In this document: positions 12,301 to 24,582 of the stretch, piece after piece
Numbering within the stretch: position 1 is the stretch's first letter
Layout of the letters: every line of letters begins with the position of its first letter
From: Hymenolepis diminuta
Taxonomy: Eukaryota; Platyhelminthes; Cestoda; Cyclophyllidea; Hymenolepididae
Reading direction: 5' to 3'
NCBI GenBank assembly: GCA_900708905.1
Contig: CAADRB010000140.1
Coordinates: 17,678-81,677, forward strand
DNA length: 64,000 bases
The notes under the pieces: generated by a model
What the model saw: the letters and a program-made list of their open reading frames with translations, nothing else
Told to the model about the DNA's origin: nothing
Database searches by the model: none
Translations under genes and position numbers: made by a program

Positions 12301-14341
12301 TTAATCGTTCTGGTTTTGGTTAAGTTATCGCCTTTCTATTGTTCTCCCCTAATATTATGTCTGTTTAATAATAAGGATGGTATGTAATATAATAATCGGA
12401 AAGGCGGATGCATAGCTACGGCAGAGGAGAAATAATTCTATCAAACAGTAAGGGTATGTGGTCCATGGAAATCGGGATAGTTAATTCATTTGTTGCTGCT
12501 TTTTCAAACGATCTTTCGAAGAGCCTCGTACTGAATTTGATGTGGGTGACGTTCTGAGATGTAGTGGTTATTAGACTTAAAATAACCGGAAATTGCTCAT
12601 CAATCCACCCTATGAACCGTGATCATATTGATAATGCAAGAACATTACTTTCTTTTCGGCAAACACTCTCACGGAATTGGCAACTTCGCACTTAGTCATT
12701 ATCGAACGAACTCCCTTAAGATGGGGATTTACGGCATTAGAGATTGGAATTGACGTCGTTGGCTTTTTTAGCCATGGCGGCTCAGTCAAACCAGGGACCT
12801 CCATTGCGTCTTGATCAATTTGCTTAGCTATGACTTTGTGTGAGCTTTCTTTCTAATTCTCCCTGAAATATGCTGACTTCAAAAAGGCTTCATGGTAAGT
12901 GAACTGGAAGACTTTTCGTAGCAGCCCAAAGACGAAGTTTTCGTTGAAGTTTGACTGCAGGATTTCCCAGGGGTATCCGCTTAGCTAAATCTTCACAGGT
13001 TATGGCTCTGCGAGAGAGTGATAATATCATGTCTGTTGTTATCAGATATCCTCAGTACTATTGTAAAAGACCGTAATAGAAAATTGGTTCTACACTGATC
13101 TCGGTAAGCCTTGCTTTTAAATTTATTAGTAAAAGTTTTTCTACTATCTTTTTGTGATCCATACCTGGCTTTGAAGGAGACCGTTTACATCACTCATTTT
13201 GGGTAGATGGAAGGCTTCTGTGAATAAGAAACTCATATTTTGTCACTCTTCGGCTAATCAATATTTATAAGTTTATCAGTGTTCTAATGACTATATCTAA
13301 AACCAACGTGCTTAGTTTGAGTGAGGGTAACAAAACATTCGCGATAAGTGACATTTCACATCCATTAATCGACACAGCAGAAAATACATGGAGGATAGGA
13401 CAGCTTCATTAGAGGCAGCATTCCACAAAACTTATGAGAATTTCTCACGCATCAAAATTTTGTAAGGAGCTTTAGCTTGAAATTTCAGCTTAAAGCGTTG
13501 TGTGCCGTGTTTTATTACTTTAGCATGCCTGTTTGATACAAATATGGTGATCTCTTTCTCTTGATAGAGGAAAAATCCAAATCCAAGAGTGCTGTGTTAG
13601 ACTTTTGAATGAAATATGTAGTCGGCGTAGCTTATTTACTTCTGATACTTATGGTTATCTTGCTTTTAATCAGGTCTCTCTGCATACGTCAGTGACAGTG
13701 ACTCTGAAAATGATGATCACATCGAAGTTGAAAATCCCGGAGAGAAGTCGGAGCTTCCTACCTCGATTGAAGGAAAACCAGCTACCCAAGAAACCAAAGA
13801 AAGTGTAGAAAACAAGAAAGACACAGAAACTGAAGCTCAGACTACTGCATCTCCGAAGCAACCTTCTAAGTCTTCTCAGCCAACTGCGGAGGAGGGCAAG
13901 AAAGAGAAGCTAACAAGAAATGAAAAAGAAAAGAAGAAGGAGAAAACCAAGTCGTCCCACGAAGATGATAAAAAGAAACCCTCATCTTCATCATCTCTTT
14001 CAAGGGGCAAAAAAAACCATACCCTTCATATTAGAGATAAGGATAAAGACCCGCCATCAAAATCAGTTAAGTCAAAGATGGGCTGCAAGGATACTCAATC
14101 CTCATCCAGTAGGCGTGAAAAGCGTCGCCGTTCAAGGAGCCGTAAACGTTCCAGAAGTCGAGATTCGTCAGTGTCTTCCAGGCAGCGTCGCAGTAAGAGG
14201 TGTCGGTCTCGTAGTCGAAGTGATCGGTACAGCAGACGACGATCGGGAAGTAGGGGGCGACGTCACAGATCTAGGTCAAGTTCATCCTCATCGCGGTCAA
14301 GTCGGAGAAGTCATCACCATCATCATAGAAAGCGACATTAG
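6384..14341 (+). CDS. PNISR: PNISR-like arginine/serine-rich splicing-associated protein, 8 exons
   Basis: Exons are 6384-6639, 6713-6906, 9059-9369, 9440-9583, 10620-10852, 11005-11103, 11864-12080 and 13674-14341. Codon phase fits at every junction. If the single N at 9223 is ignored, the product is about 706 aa. Family signatures, in order: a Trp-rich N-terminus (MWPNGSGWPQWP, then a WAELARQW block), Pro-rich stretches, the conserved LPAWLRDELEKLEKQK block at residues 272-287, an acidic and Ser-rich middle, a helical segment at 413-445 (HRFIKDALTDLLLEV) like the TEILLDVTDEEI region of vertebrate PNISR, a GLSAYVSDSDSEN motif, a Lys/Glu-rich section and an RS-repeat tail ending in His-rich RKRH. 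Vertebrate PNISR is a nuclear-speckle SR-related protein, so a nuclear splicing role is expected by homology. In-frame translation of exon 3 fails after the N; see the findings. The orthology call is strong; the exact 5' end is not certain. Confidence 0.88.
9223..9223. other. Single ambiguous base that breaks the PNISR reading frame
   Basis: One N lies in exon 3 of the PNISR gene within a C/T-rich Pro-coding tract. Upstream codons are in one frame (ending PQGPM). The plausible Pro/His-rich downstream coding (PPPHGPLFPIGG and later FPVPEHIMPAF) is in the next frame, and it is the frame that joins correctly to exon 4. Dropping the N makes the two halves continuous, so this is probably a base-calling insertion and not a mutation. 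Confidence 0.8.
12760..12890. repeat. Dispersed repeat, copy 1 (pair with 33670-33795)
   Basis: This segment, in the last intron of the PNISR gene, resembles a segment in intron 2 of the HMG-CoA synthase gene. Both contain GCGTCTTGAT followed by a TTTG-C-TTAG run, then TGAGCTTTCTTT and a run ending in AAAAAGG, in the same order and with similar spacing. The match is imperfect, as expected for an old interspersed element. Its type is unknown. Confidence 0.5.
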
Positions 14342-16256
14342 TCTGTTTTTGTCTGTGTGTTTTCTTTTTTGTTCTCCCCCACGGTTATTAGGCAAGTGTT
14401 TTTTACGCCAAAAAATATGGCATAATCTGGCATATTTGTCTTCTTTTCAGGAAAATTTTGTCTTCCCTGATTACCAATTTAATTTTAATAGGGTTGTTTG
14501 TATAATAAATCGTATCTGTTGGTCCTTCGGACTACTCTACACTTAAGTAGTTCATATTGATAAGAATTGAACTCATATGAGATGCATAGCTTTCACCTTC
14601 TGATATTTTAAAATAGGAGACCGAATGCGTGCTCTCTTTTTTTTGTGTTTATTTATTGTCTATTCCATTTATTAAATTATTCTTTTTGATCTTAACTGTC
14701 ACGTATTCAATGGTTCAATTTTTTTTAAAAAGAGAAGTACGTAGCTGTAATATTTTGATGCCTCAAGCGAAAATGATTGTCGTGTTGTTTTTTGTATGGC
14801 TGATTTTCTCTCCCACCTCAGTTTTTATAGTAAGCGATTACGTCCATTTTCGTGTTTCATTTCGTATTAACATTAGAAGTTACGTAAAATACTGATTCTG
14901 GATTTCTTTTATTTCGGTGTATGTTTATATATCGAATGTAGTTTTGATTACTGCGAAAGGCTTTTATTTGAGCGTACGTCAATATTCAAATTGATACTGT
15001 AGGAAGCGTGCTCCATATACGGATTTATTTCAGACCATCTTACAAACAAAGATGGAATGAAAAACCATTAAGATAAGAGGTACAAGGGTGAGAGGAAGTA
15101 ACCATATTTTTCACAATGACCACTTCCGTCTCCCCATAACATGAGGTTGTGGACCTGATTACTGATTGGTCCCCTGTACGTCTATGTTGATCTGCGTCCT
15201 AGCAAATGCTTCCCTATTGGCTGGCGAGGTTGCTAGCCTACTTTTAATTTCTCAGTAGCAATGTGCTTTCAGGCTTATATTGGCTACACATTTTAGATCC
15301 GCAATTATTATCATACAGTAACTCAATAGGGCAGTACTCAAGCTTTACGCTTTCAGTTGTCTCTATTCTAATTAAATTTTAATGTACAGTTGCTATTTCC
15401 TAGAAATATTTTACCTCCGTAAATTCTGATTTGAGAATCTATACTCTGCTGCAGAGACCGTGCTTTATTGATGTTAAGTATTTGTGTGCCTTTTTATAAT
15501 CACTATTTTAACTAACACCGAACCTTTTTTTTCTTTTAGGAGTATGCTCTGCCAATCCATGTGTATACATGAAAATACTCACTGATCCCGTTCTCTGTAA
15601 TAATTTTATTGTAAATGGTGTTTGAAAGAAATGAAGTCATATCTTCTTTTCTGGTATTTTTGTATTCTTAGTGGTCGTGGTGTTGTAGGAAGCGTAGTCT
15701 AAATAAGTCTTTATTAAGGAACATCTTGTTGATAAGACAAGTATTATAAACAATTCAGTTATATAGGATCGCCGATGAATTCTATTAAGTACAAGAAGTC
15801 GTTTGTCGTAGCAATCCTGATGCATCAGTTATCAAATCTCACTTTTGAAATTGCAGGAAGTCATACGATCCTTGGACAAGGATTCGATCTGAAAAGAAAA
15901 TATTGGACGAATCTCTGTTTCGTTTTCTTAGATTATGAGAGCAAAGGAAGATACTACCATAATCCAGTTGATTCTTCCTAACTAACACCTTAAAATTTAG
16001 TAGAAGGCGGCCACATTTTCCGGCCCATGGAATCGAAACTCAGAATCTTTTGAAAGACCAGCTTTGTTCTTTTACTCCTTCTCACAATTCTGGTGGTTTG
16101 TTAATTTAAAATGGTGACGTACTGCTTAAATTACAGTCTCTTAAATTTCAAAGGAATAAAATCACGATGAAAATATTTGTTTTAAATCAATACAAATGAT
16201 ATTAACATGGACTTGATATGTGGGCGTTGATTTTTTTGACAGAACGCGGGTTGGAT
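14342..16256. other. 3' UTR of PNISR and intergenic DNA between convergent genes
   Basis: The PNISR stop ends at 14341 and an AATAAA polyadenylation signal lies at 14504-14509. Downstream to the end of the bestrophin gene I see only short AT-rich frames and no recognisable exon. The two genes are convergent. Confidence 0.55.
14504..14509 (+). terminator. Candidate polyadenylation signal AATAAA (PNISR)
   Basis: A canonical AATAAA 163 nt after the PNISR stop codon, on the coding strand. It is the first canonical hexamer I noticed there. Confidence 0.5.
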
Positions 16257-16262
16257 TTTATT
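16257..16262 (-). terminator. Candidate polyadenylation signal AATAAA (bestrophin)
   Basis: Plus-strand TTTATT reads AATAAA on the minus strand, 27 nt beyond the stop codon of the proposed last bestrophin exon. The proximity supports that exon as terminal. Confidence 0.5.
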
Positions 16263-16288
16263 GGTCGATTTGTGTGACGGCGGCATTT

Positions 16289-19200
16289 TTAAGTTAAATG
16301 GGCTTCTAGATCATCATCTACACCGGTCTGGCTTGTATGATGGGTGGCCACGCTGGCGACAGATGACTGACGAGATGCCCCGGTTATATTCGGTGATTGG
16401 GCTCTTGCATTCTTCCTACGCATATGGTTCATAATAACCTAAAATACAGAGTAAAATAGTTAACTGACTAGTTTCACTTACTAATTAAATGAAAATTAGT
16501 AGGAAATAGTAAGCCAGCGTTCATATTAAAGATAAAACATTTTGTTTCCTGCTTTTAATAAATAGTTTGTATCTTCTATCGAATCTTGGTAAAGTTGGGT
16601 TTTATAGGAAAGAGCATTTTGATAAAGAATCAATTGTGATTTAAACGAAAAGTTAAATTTATTTTTTTCAAGGTCATTTCTATACTATTCTCTGTCAAAG
16701 GCAAAGAATTTTTGACACTAAAGTATTATTAAACAAGAGATACTTGGTTTGGGAGTGAGACATGACCATGAGGAATGCTGATGATTTATTTTGTCAGCGT
16801 AAGGTAAACAAATTGAATTAATATCTCTAAAAAGATATATTTCATGCTTTTTTAGGCTAAAAGTGCCTCCAATATTTTTTTCAAATTAAGGATGCAAGTA
16901 TGAAGTATTATGTGAAATCAATGATAGACGGACAATATAGACATGTTCAATAAACTTTTTACGTTAATGTCTGAAATATTGCAAGATTCTATGATATTTG
17001 AACTCCCATTAAAAGAAAATCTGGGCTAAATCCCTCAATGTAAATAACAACAAGATGCTTCCTTGGAAGAAAAGGAGGGATTAAAAATCTGAAGTCTTAT
17101 CTAAGAAAGGGAGGTTAATAGAACTGCACCCAAGTAGAAGGATGATGCTCCTAAAGTGGAAGACTTGTAGGCACCTAAACGGCACATTTAAATGTGTATT
17201 TCATCTTTTGCAAACTCTGGTGAGATCTGCTTTGCTAACAACAATCTAGCAGTTTTTGAATAGAAGGGACAATTTTATGAAAATGGCATAGTTGACGGCT
17301 CAAATCAACCAACCTAGACAGCAAACTATAAACACTACGGATAAGAACTCACTTAAGAATCAAGGAGCCAAATTCTGAAACTTAAACTTTTACCCAAAGG
17401 ACTGTTGATAAATTGAGAGAAATCCTATGGATTCAAATTCCAAATAATGTCCTAAATTTCTACTCGGCCCCTCCCCTTTAAAGCCTCATAACTTTATTTC
17501 CTTATTTTTAAAGCTCGATGTTGGTGATAATAATGGCAAATTTATTCTGTGCAAAGTGTAAAAGCATAATATATCATAATTACTAACTCTTTAATAGATT
17601 CATTTCGAGAGTGTAACCAATTTAGCCATGAATGAATATCTGAACGAACTAAGTAGCAGCAAACAGAGTAAACTTAAGCAGTTTTTCAATAGTTAATTTT
17701 CAGCTTGACTCACCTTGCTTATGACTATGTTAAGTGAGTGAGAAAGGTTTGAACTACGGAGGTTACTACGGCTTCAATTCTTGGCGCACTTATGGTAATT
17801 TAATGCAAATTTGCCGCTCGCCTTCGATTTCATTACTACTACTATGTCCTTAAAAGTTAAATAAATCCCTTAATCGATATTTTTCTTATAACCGATGAGT
17901 CTTGATCCAATACTGTTTTATGTAGCAGATGACTGAACTATTGACACAAATAAGGCTGAAATTTCATTGTAATTAACGTTTTAATGCAATGTATCATTAG
18001 AGCCCATCTTGATTGAACTCTATTCTGCATCTTAAGATACTGTATAATCATGCTGCTTTCTTGATATTTAAAAGAAGAAATGAATAGAAGTGGCAGGACC
18101 GAACATATTTAAACAACCGGTGAATTGGCATTGAAAATTATGAATAAGAATTAGATCAATGATCCGGTGGACAAATTATGAAATTTGAATTTTAGAATGT
18201 GAAGCGGTGAACTGTGCATTAAGTGAATATTCTGTAACTCGATTTCATTTTCTTCACCGCGATGAAAAAGTGTAAAAATTTTCTGTTTTGATAAAGGTTA
18301 TATTGATAATTAGAATGTAAGCACGAATACATTATGGCAATTTTTAACTAAACAACTGAATTAACTTTAGGATTTTGAATTCATTGATTCATCAATTACT
18401 AAGGCATATTGATAGAGCTACCACGGGGAGAGACACAGGTAACGGCTCAACCCCTAAAAAGATTCAGCGAGCGATAAATCGACTATTAAAGCCCAAATGT
18501 CAGAAACTATTTACTGATTTTCATGATCGATTATTCCGTCTGCGGGCTACAAGAAGAGCATTTGCCAATACACTGGATCAATGCGCCTGCGCTCATTTAT
18601 TAAAATGCTAGTGATAACCTGAATGTTCTGCTCTTTGCTCGCATTTTCTTCAGCATATACTTGAGCCATCTTACACTTCTCATGTTTTAATAATTAGCCA
18701 TGATTGGAAATTATAATTTCTGCTTTGTCACGGGTAATAATAATCCTTAGCTTAATACATTCAATCTACTAGCCTCCATGGGAATTAACATATTTTCTTG
18801 CTTCTAATGAGATCACGTTAAGACACGATGACAACAAGTTGAACATACCCAAAATGCAAATTTTGCGTGCGGAGAAATCATTAGACGCAATCATAAAACA
18901 GAGGACACGCAAATGCGGTTCTCTCGCCGTGTTGATGTTAAAAGTAGGTAGGGTGTCACTGAGAGTATTGATCATCAGCTTTCTGTCCCTTTCCTATTTT
19001 TTGCACTTATGAGGATATTGTATGATCTTAGAGTGCACTGACAGGAGGTACCTAAGCTGATAGAGTAGAAGCAATACTTTGATTAGTCTCAACTTGAACT
19101 TGGACAATGTACAATACTTCATTTGGTTTTAGTAGAGTGACAAGTAACCACTGATGTAATGCAAGGGTCACCTTTAAATCACTACTCTGTTTGTACTCTG

Positions 19201-22200
19201 AATTAAATTATTCAGACTCGGTAAGTGACTCTCGAATTGATTGCCTATCTTACGAGACTTTACCTATTCTGTTCGGGGCACCAAAAATATTTGATTCACC
19301 TTCCTGTCTGTCTACTTTAATAACATGATGATAGGTATTTAGCTTAACACTACCAAAAGAAACGGATGAAAATGCTCCAAAAATATTAAAAATTAACATT
19401 CGTTCATTATAAAAATACCGCTCTAGTAAATTACGCATGCAATAAAACAGAGCAAAGCTAATATAACCATATTCTTCAAAGTGAATACAAATGCCAAAGG
19501 CGTCAGTATACTATTCTAAATAGTGGATAAAACTATTGGCTCATTTGCACTTTAAGAAATTGGTGAAGGCCACTGTGGTTATAGTTCACAAGAGGATTAA
19601 ATTAGCATAAATAGAGCACAACTACTCAAGAATACAAATAATACAATATGAATACTTCTCATATAAAATATCAATCATGTCATGAAAAGTAGAATCTCAA
19701 AACTATGTGGAGCCAAATGGTAGGCTTAGATTATTTCAAGCTGTTGAATATTGCTAATTAGGAAAGTGGGTAATCTACTGAAGGATTATTAACGAAAATG
19801 TATGAATTTGAGTCCTAAGTATAGGCGTTTTTTCCATCCCGACAGACTTACATTTTGATAAGAACAAACATTGTCATCAGTCCGGCGGTGGATTGACCTT
19901 CAAGCATCAATCATATGAAGGAGACTTTTGTTCTTATAAATAAGCTCTGAAAATTATTAAAGTGCCTTGGAGTGACTGTAAAACTATTCTTTTGTTCTCC
20001 CTTCGATTCGGAATCAAATGGGGCCTAACAATTTCTAATGAACGATTCGGTTAAAGAGGTAGAAACCCAGCCTACAACATTACAACACTATCAATTATAA
20101 CGTTACAAAGTATCCAATGAGGATACAGAACAGACGCGACAACATCAATTAGGAATGAATCTTCTGAAACGGGCAATTTGAATGATATTCTGACTCACAG
20201 CTATAGATGATTGCTTCCTTCTAATAGAATCACCTACACCCATGCTCATTCGTCGACTCTCCTTCCTTTCAAATACAATGGCGGCCGAACCCAATTGTGG
20301 TGCTTGATCTGAATCGTCTGTTGGTCCAGCCGGAGTTAAGGTCTCAGGTACATCCAACTGAGCTGCCGATGCGAGAAGCTCACTCAGCGGGTCATCATTC
20401 ACCGCAGAGATTGGACCCAATTGGCGGAAAAAGAGGGTGTCAGTAGGTTTGGCGAAGGATAAACGCTTTTGTGCAGAAGTCATTGGAGCTTCTTCTTCTG
20501 GGTGAGTTTTGGATGCTTGAGCCGGCATTCCGTGACGCAGATCAACCTAAAAATGGAGCAAATAAATGAACTTGAGCAATAAGGCATGGTCTAGCTAAGT
20601 TATGTATATGTCGTTTACTCAATCTGCAGCTAACTAATTGAAGTTAACGAGAGTCTGACAGGCACAGACAGTATTTAAGGTTGTGCTCACGCTACGAACT
20701 GTCATCTCCAATCCCTTCCATTATGTATCATCAGCAGCTGGTCTAGAAGGGTATCAAGAAAGAAGGGATAGCAGGAGCCAATACGGCAATTTGGATTAGA
20801 GTTCATATGTGGGAAGGGCTAGCTCATCAAAATATGCCAATCATAGATAGAAATCTTCCACAAACTAATGAAACAAAAAAACAGAAGACAAATGTTAAAG
20901 TTTATCTGTCATCTTTAATACTGATAATGTTAGCCATAAACTCAACTAATCCAAACGCCGAGATAGCTGGACTCCTCATCTCCTGTTGCATTACCCTATT
21001 CCGAAACTTTTCTTCCATTTTGTAGCGATTGTCGATGCAGACTTAATAGACAAGGCTCATCTTATAAAAACAAAATTTGCTTAACTTTATAAATGCTCTA
21101 TTAACTTTAATAACGGTACTTTATGTGTTTATATCCATTACATTTATTGACCAATGATTAAAAGCAAATTTAATTCAGGAAGTGCTGAACAAAATTATCC
21201 ACTCCTAACAAATCACAGAACTATTTAAATTGAGTGATTAGAACAATCACATCTAATAATTTTCAATAAATTTCTTATTTAACTGTGACATGCTGGGACA
21301 CATGATTAGTAGCTAAAGGCTTTAGGCATTCTATTGTCAAACAAAAGTAAATCCTATAGATTGCGTCTTAAGTAGAATAAAAATGGAATTATCTTTGACA
21401 AGGTCACCAAATAGACCCTGTTATTATTCTCTATATTTAGTTATGATTTTACTGATCATGGATCTTGAACATAGATATTTCGTTATTAATATTTCACATA
21501 CCATCCACAGGCTGATAGCCAGATTGCGTTCCATGAGAGGCAGAAGATCGAAATCTTCATCATCGTCGCCGAAGGGATTCAGCAGGGACTGCGCTACCTT
21601 GAGCCAACCTAGATAGAAGGTGATTTCCAGAAGGGAAAAGACAGGCACGTAGAGGGTCGGTTTATGGAGCGTTCCAGTTGTGTTTGTAAATATAAAGCTT
21701 CCATTTGGAAAGAATTCGGGAACTTCGGGCAGTTGTCGAGGAAATTGGCTACTTACAAGTGAAATTATGAATATTGCGTACACACCAATGTTCACGACCT
21801 TCATTAATAAAATTAAAAATTTGATTACAAATAGAATTTTTGGATAATTAGGGTTTGAATATAAATGATGATTCATCTGCAGTAAATATGAACAGATGGG
21901 TATAGATAGAGAATTAAACTCAAATATTAGATAAGTTTTGTACTACTGACTACAAATTACACTCCTATAACGAATTGTGAACTACGTGCAAAATCTCAGA
22001 AGACTCCAGACCGAGCACACCTTAGTAAAATACATCAGTTACAATTGTTCAGAAGGACAAACTTGATGACAGGAAGAAGCCAATCATACTCCGATTGCTA
22101 TGTCTCAAAGTAAGTTTGTAATGTGGTCAGACATTGAGGACCTGGATACAACAAAATTAATTAGTTTANNNNNNNNNNNNNNNNNNNNNNNNNNNNNNNN

Positions 22201-23645
22201 NNNNNNNNNNNNNNNNNNNNNNNNNNNNNNNNNNNNNNNNNNNNNNNNNNNNNNNNNNNNNNNNNNNNNNNNNNNNNNNNNNNNNNNNNNNNNNNNNNNN
22301 NNNNNNNNNNNNNNNNNNNNNNNNNNNNNNNNNNNNNNNNNNNNNNNNNNNNNNNNNNNNNNNNNNNNNNNNNNNNNNNNNNNNNNNNNNNNNNNNNNNN
22401 NNNNNNNNNNNNNNNNNNNNNNNNNNNNNNNNNNNNNNNNNNNNNNNNNNNNNNNNNNNNNNNNNNNNNNNNNNNNNNNNNNNNNNNNNNNNNNNNNNNN
22501 NNNNNNNNNNNNNNNNNNNNNNNNNNNNNNNNNNNNNNNNNNNNNNNNNNNNNNNNNNNNNNNNNNNNNNNNNNNNNNNNNNNNNNNNNNNNNNNNNNNN
22601 NNNNNNNNNNNNNNNNNNNNNNNNNNNNNNNNNNNNNNNNNNNNNNNNNNNNNNNNNNNNNNNNNNNNNNNNNNNNNNNNNNNNNNNNNNNNNNNNNNNN
22701 NNNNNNNNNNNNNNNNNNNNNNNNNNNNNNNNNNNNNNNNNNNNNATATATTTATATTTATATTAAATTACTTATCATGAAAAGACTGGAAATCAAAAGG
22801 TATAATTTTTTACTTGGAATTTATCATTACAAATTTAGGTTAAGCAAAATAATGGTACTTGAAAAATATTTAGCGCTTACTTGGGTGTAGACGAGAGGAA
22901 TTGGAACACTATCATAATTGAGAAGAGTGAATAGGGATCGGCGAAATTTTAATATTTCATCAATCAGTGCATTCATGTGACGTTCATGGGCGATATATCC
23001 ATGGACCTTTGCACGTTTGACAATTGTGATGGCCCACATCAAAGGCACATAGAAGGGATGATAACGCGGATCCACTTGCCCAAAGAATTCATGCTCCTTT
23101 TCTGTCATTAACCCACTGGTTATATAGTTTTGTGTATTTTCGTAAACTTTTCTAACATTTGGAGCAATAGTTTGGAAACAGAGTACAGCTGCTAAATTAA
23201 TGTATCTGGCAATACTTTGACGAATAACTGCAACTTCATCGGCAGTGACCAGAGAAGCTTTCTTGGCACTTATTCTGGATGGGATTTGAATGTATGCACA
23301 TGTTAATAGACTAACTCCATCTGATGTTGGAAGATAATTGAACTGATCGATCCATCGGTTAACGACAAGAGTGACAAAGAAACCCAGGATAAATGATATT
23401 GGGAGGGAATTCGACATTGATTTAACATAGTCAAGAAAGTTCAAAATCTGTTTATGGGCTTCAAGAAGGCCCGGAGATGAAATAGGAGATAGGTGATATA
23501 TTAAAGCGATAGTGGAATAAAGAATTGAAAATACGAGTAAATCAACCCAAATAAGTTTATAAATACTTCCTCTCCATCGACAAAGAAGGCGAAAGAAGGA
23601 ACCGTAGGAAGCAGTCGCAACAGCACTCGAGTATGTTATTGCCAT
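16289..23645 (-). CDS. Bestrophin-family calcium-activated anion channel, 4 exons
   Basis: Exons in transcript order are 23645-22881, 21798-21502, 20546-20199 and 16438-16289. All junctions are phase 0, giving about 519 aa. The start codon at 23645 gives MAITYSSAVATASYGSF, matching the canonical bestrophin N-terminus, followed by RWRGSIYK. The pore neck is LPISFILGFFVTLVV (residues 81-95, with L81, F85 and F89 at the usual neck positions), then NRW. Further family blocks are RYINLAAVL, IPLVYTQ at the exon 1 end and VVNIGVYAIF at the exon 2 start. GWLKVAQSLLNPFGDDDEDF is followed by ERNL, and its acidic cluster (about 329-339) is the calcium clasp. The C-terminal half is poorly conserved, Ser- and Arg-rich, and ends DDDLEAHLT. 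Expected role: pentameric chloride channel in a membrane. The usual DEMH...D...YW segment just after the clasp is not seen, so an exon between 20547 and 21501 could be missing or the region is divergent. The last exon is supported by phase and a nearby polyadenylation signal only. Confidence 0.9.
16439..20198 (-). other. Last intron of the bestrophin gene (3.8 kb)
   Basis: Long AT-rich intron by my model. It contains a 78-codon plus-strand open frame (18375-18611) with a basic, Arg/Lys-rich C-half that I do not recognise, and no other convincing exon. Additional minus-strand exons of the poorly conserved bestrophin tail could be hidden here. Confidence 0.4.
22169..22745. other. Assembly gap of Ns inside the first bestrophin intron
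   Basis: A run of 577 N. The flanking bestrophin exons (ending YTQ, starting VVNIGVY) join in phase and keep the family sequence continuous, so no coding sequence appears to be missing in the gap. Confidence 0.95.
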
Positions 23646-24478
23646 CGTTAGAAATTTCGCCGATGAGGAATGTTCGTTTCACCGCGGTATGGTCCGTGTC
23701 CTTGAAATATATTCAAGGTCAATGATGTGAGTGATGATTCGCCGGTGTAAACCAAAAATTATTAAAAATATAATTAAAAATTCTAGGTTTAGTTGAAAAT
23801 TCGATATATATTCAATATTCTAATGCAATATTTATTTATTAGTGAATCCTGAGTAGTCGATTTACAAAAGTTAAGAAATTGAAACAGTTATATTTGCATC
23901 CGGTTCTCTTTTAACCTAACTACACCTGGTAAAATCTAACGTTACTGCTTATTGTTTTTAATACCTTATACTCAAGTATTAAGTGAATTTTTTGTCTTGT
24001 AGCTTCTTATATGCTGATTCTTGGGGATAATGAATTTCATTATTACTCAAATGAGCTGATTCATTTACAATAACATAAGTATAATCATTACTAATTTTCT
24101 ATTAACTCTGCTAAAATGTTGAAATTTAGAAAAAAAATATAATGTGGTATTCATCCAACGCTTCCTAATAGATATTCTGCTTTATAGACTAAAGAAGAAT
24201 CAGGAAACATACTTCTCAGTGATACGTAAATCCACAAACATAGTTATAGTATTATTACGTATTAATTGGACAATCATTGTTATCTGATTTCAGCTTTCGA
24301 ACATTTCCCATTATAATTAGTTTTCATTATCATTTCCGTCATTCTCCATCCGATGCTTCATCCCTATTTATTTATACCTCTTCTACAATTATTAGTTCCC
24401 CAATTCATTAGACTTTAATATCATAGCATAGACTCAGCTATTGAACCTTGGATTTCTTTGAAAGATCATTGCTACTTA

Positions 24479-24582
24479 TAAGAAAATAAGATTTCCTACA
24501 AAAATAATTCTTACATGTGAGCTTCCTCATTTTACACCTGTTGATTCCTTTGTATTCGAGGGAGTATGTTTTCATTATGGTT
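24479..24582. repeat. Short dispersed repeat, copy 1
   Basis: The stretch starting TTATAAGAAAATAAGATTT, with ATTCTTACATGT and later TATTCGAG...TATGTT, matches 25874-25980 in order and spacing. The match is clearly diverged. A further inverted copy of its first part is near 31370-31395. Confidence 0.5.

Noticed and set aside
13920..14546. 208-codon plus-strand open frame
   Set aside because: Alternative frame of the PNISR RS-rich exon. The frame with RS repeats and conserved blocks is the real one.
18375..18611. 78-codon plus-strand open frame with basic C-half
   Set aside because: Lies in the bestrophin intron, antisense to the gene; no family, splice context or regulatory signals. Could be an unannotated exon but not supported.
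22100..22780. Plus-strand open frame of 226 codons
   Set aside because: Almost entirely Ns of the assembly gap; it is open only because the bases are unknown.
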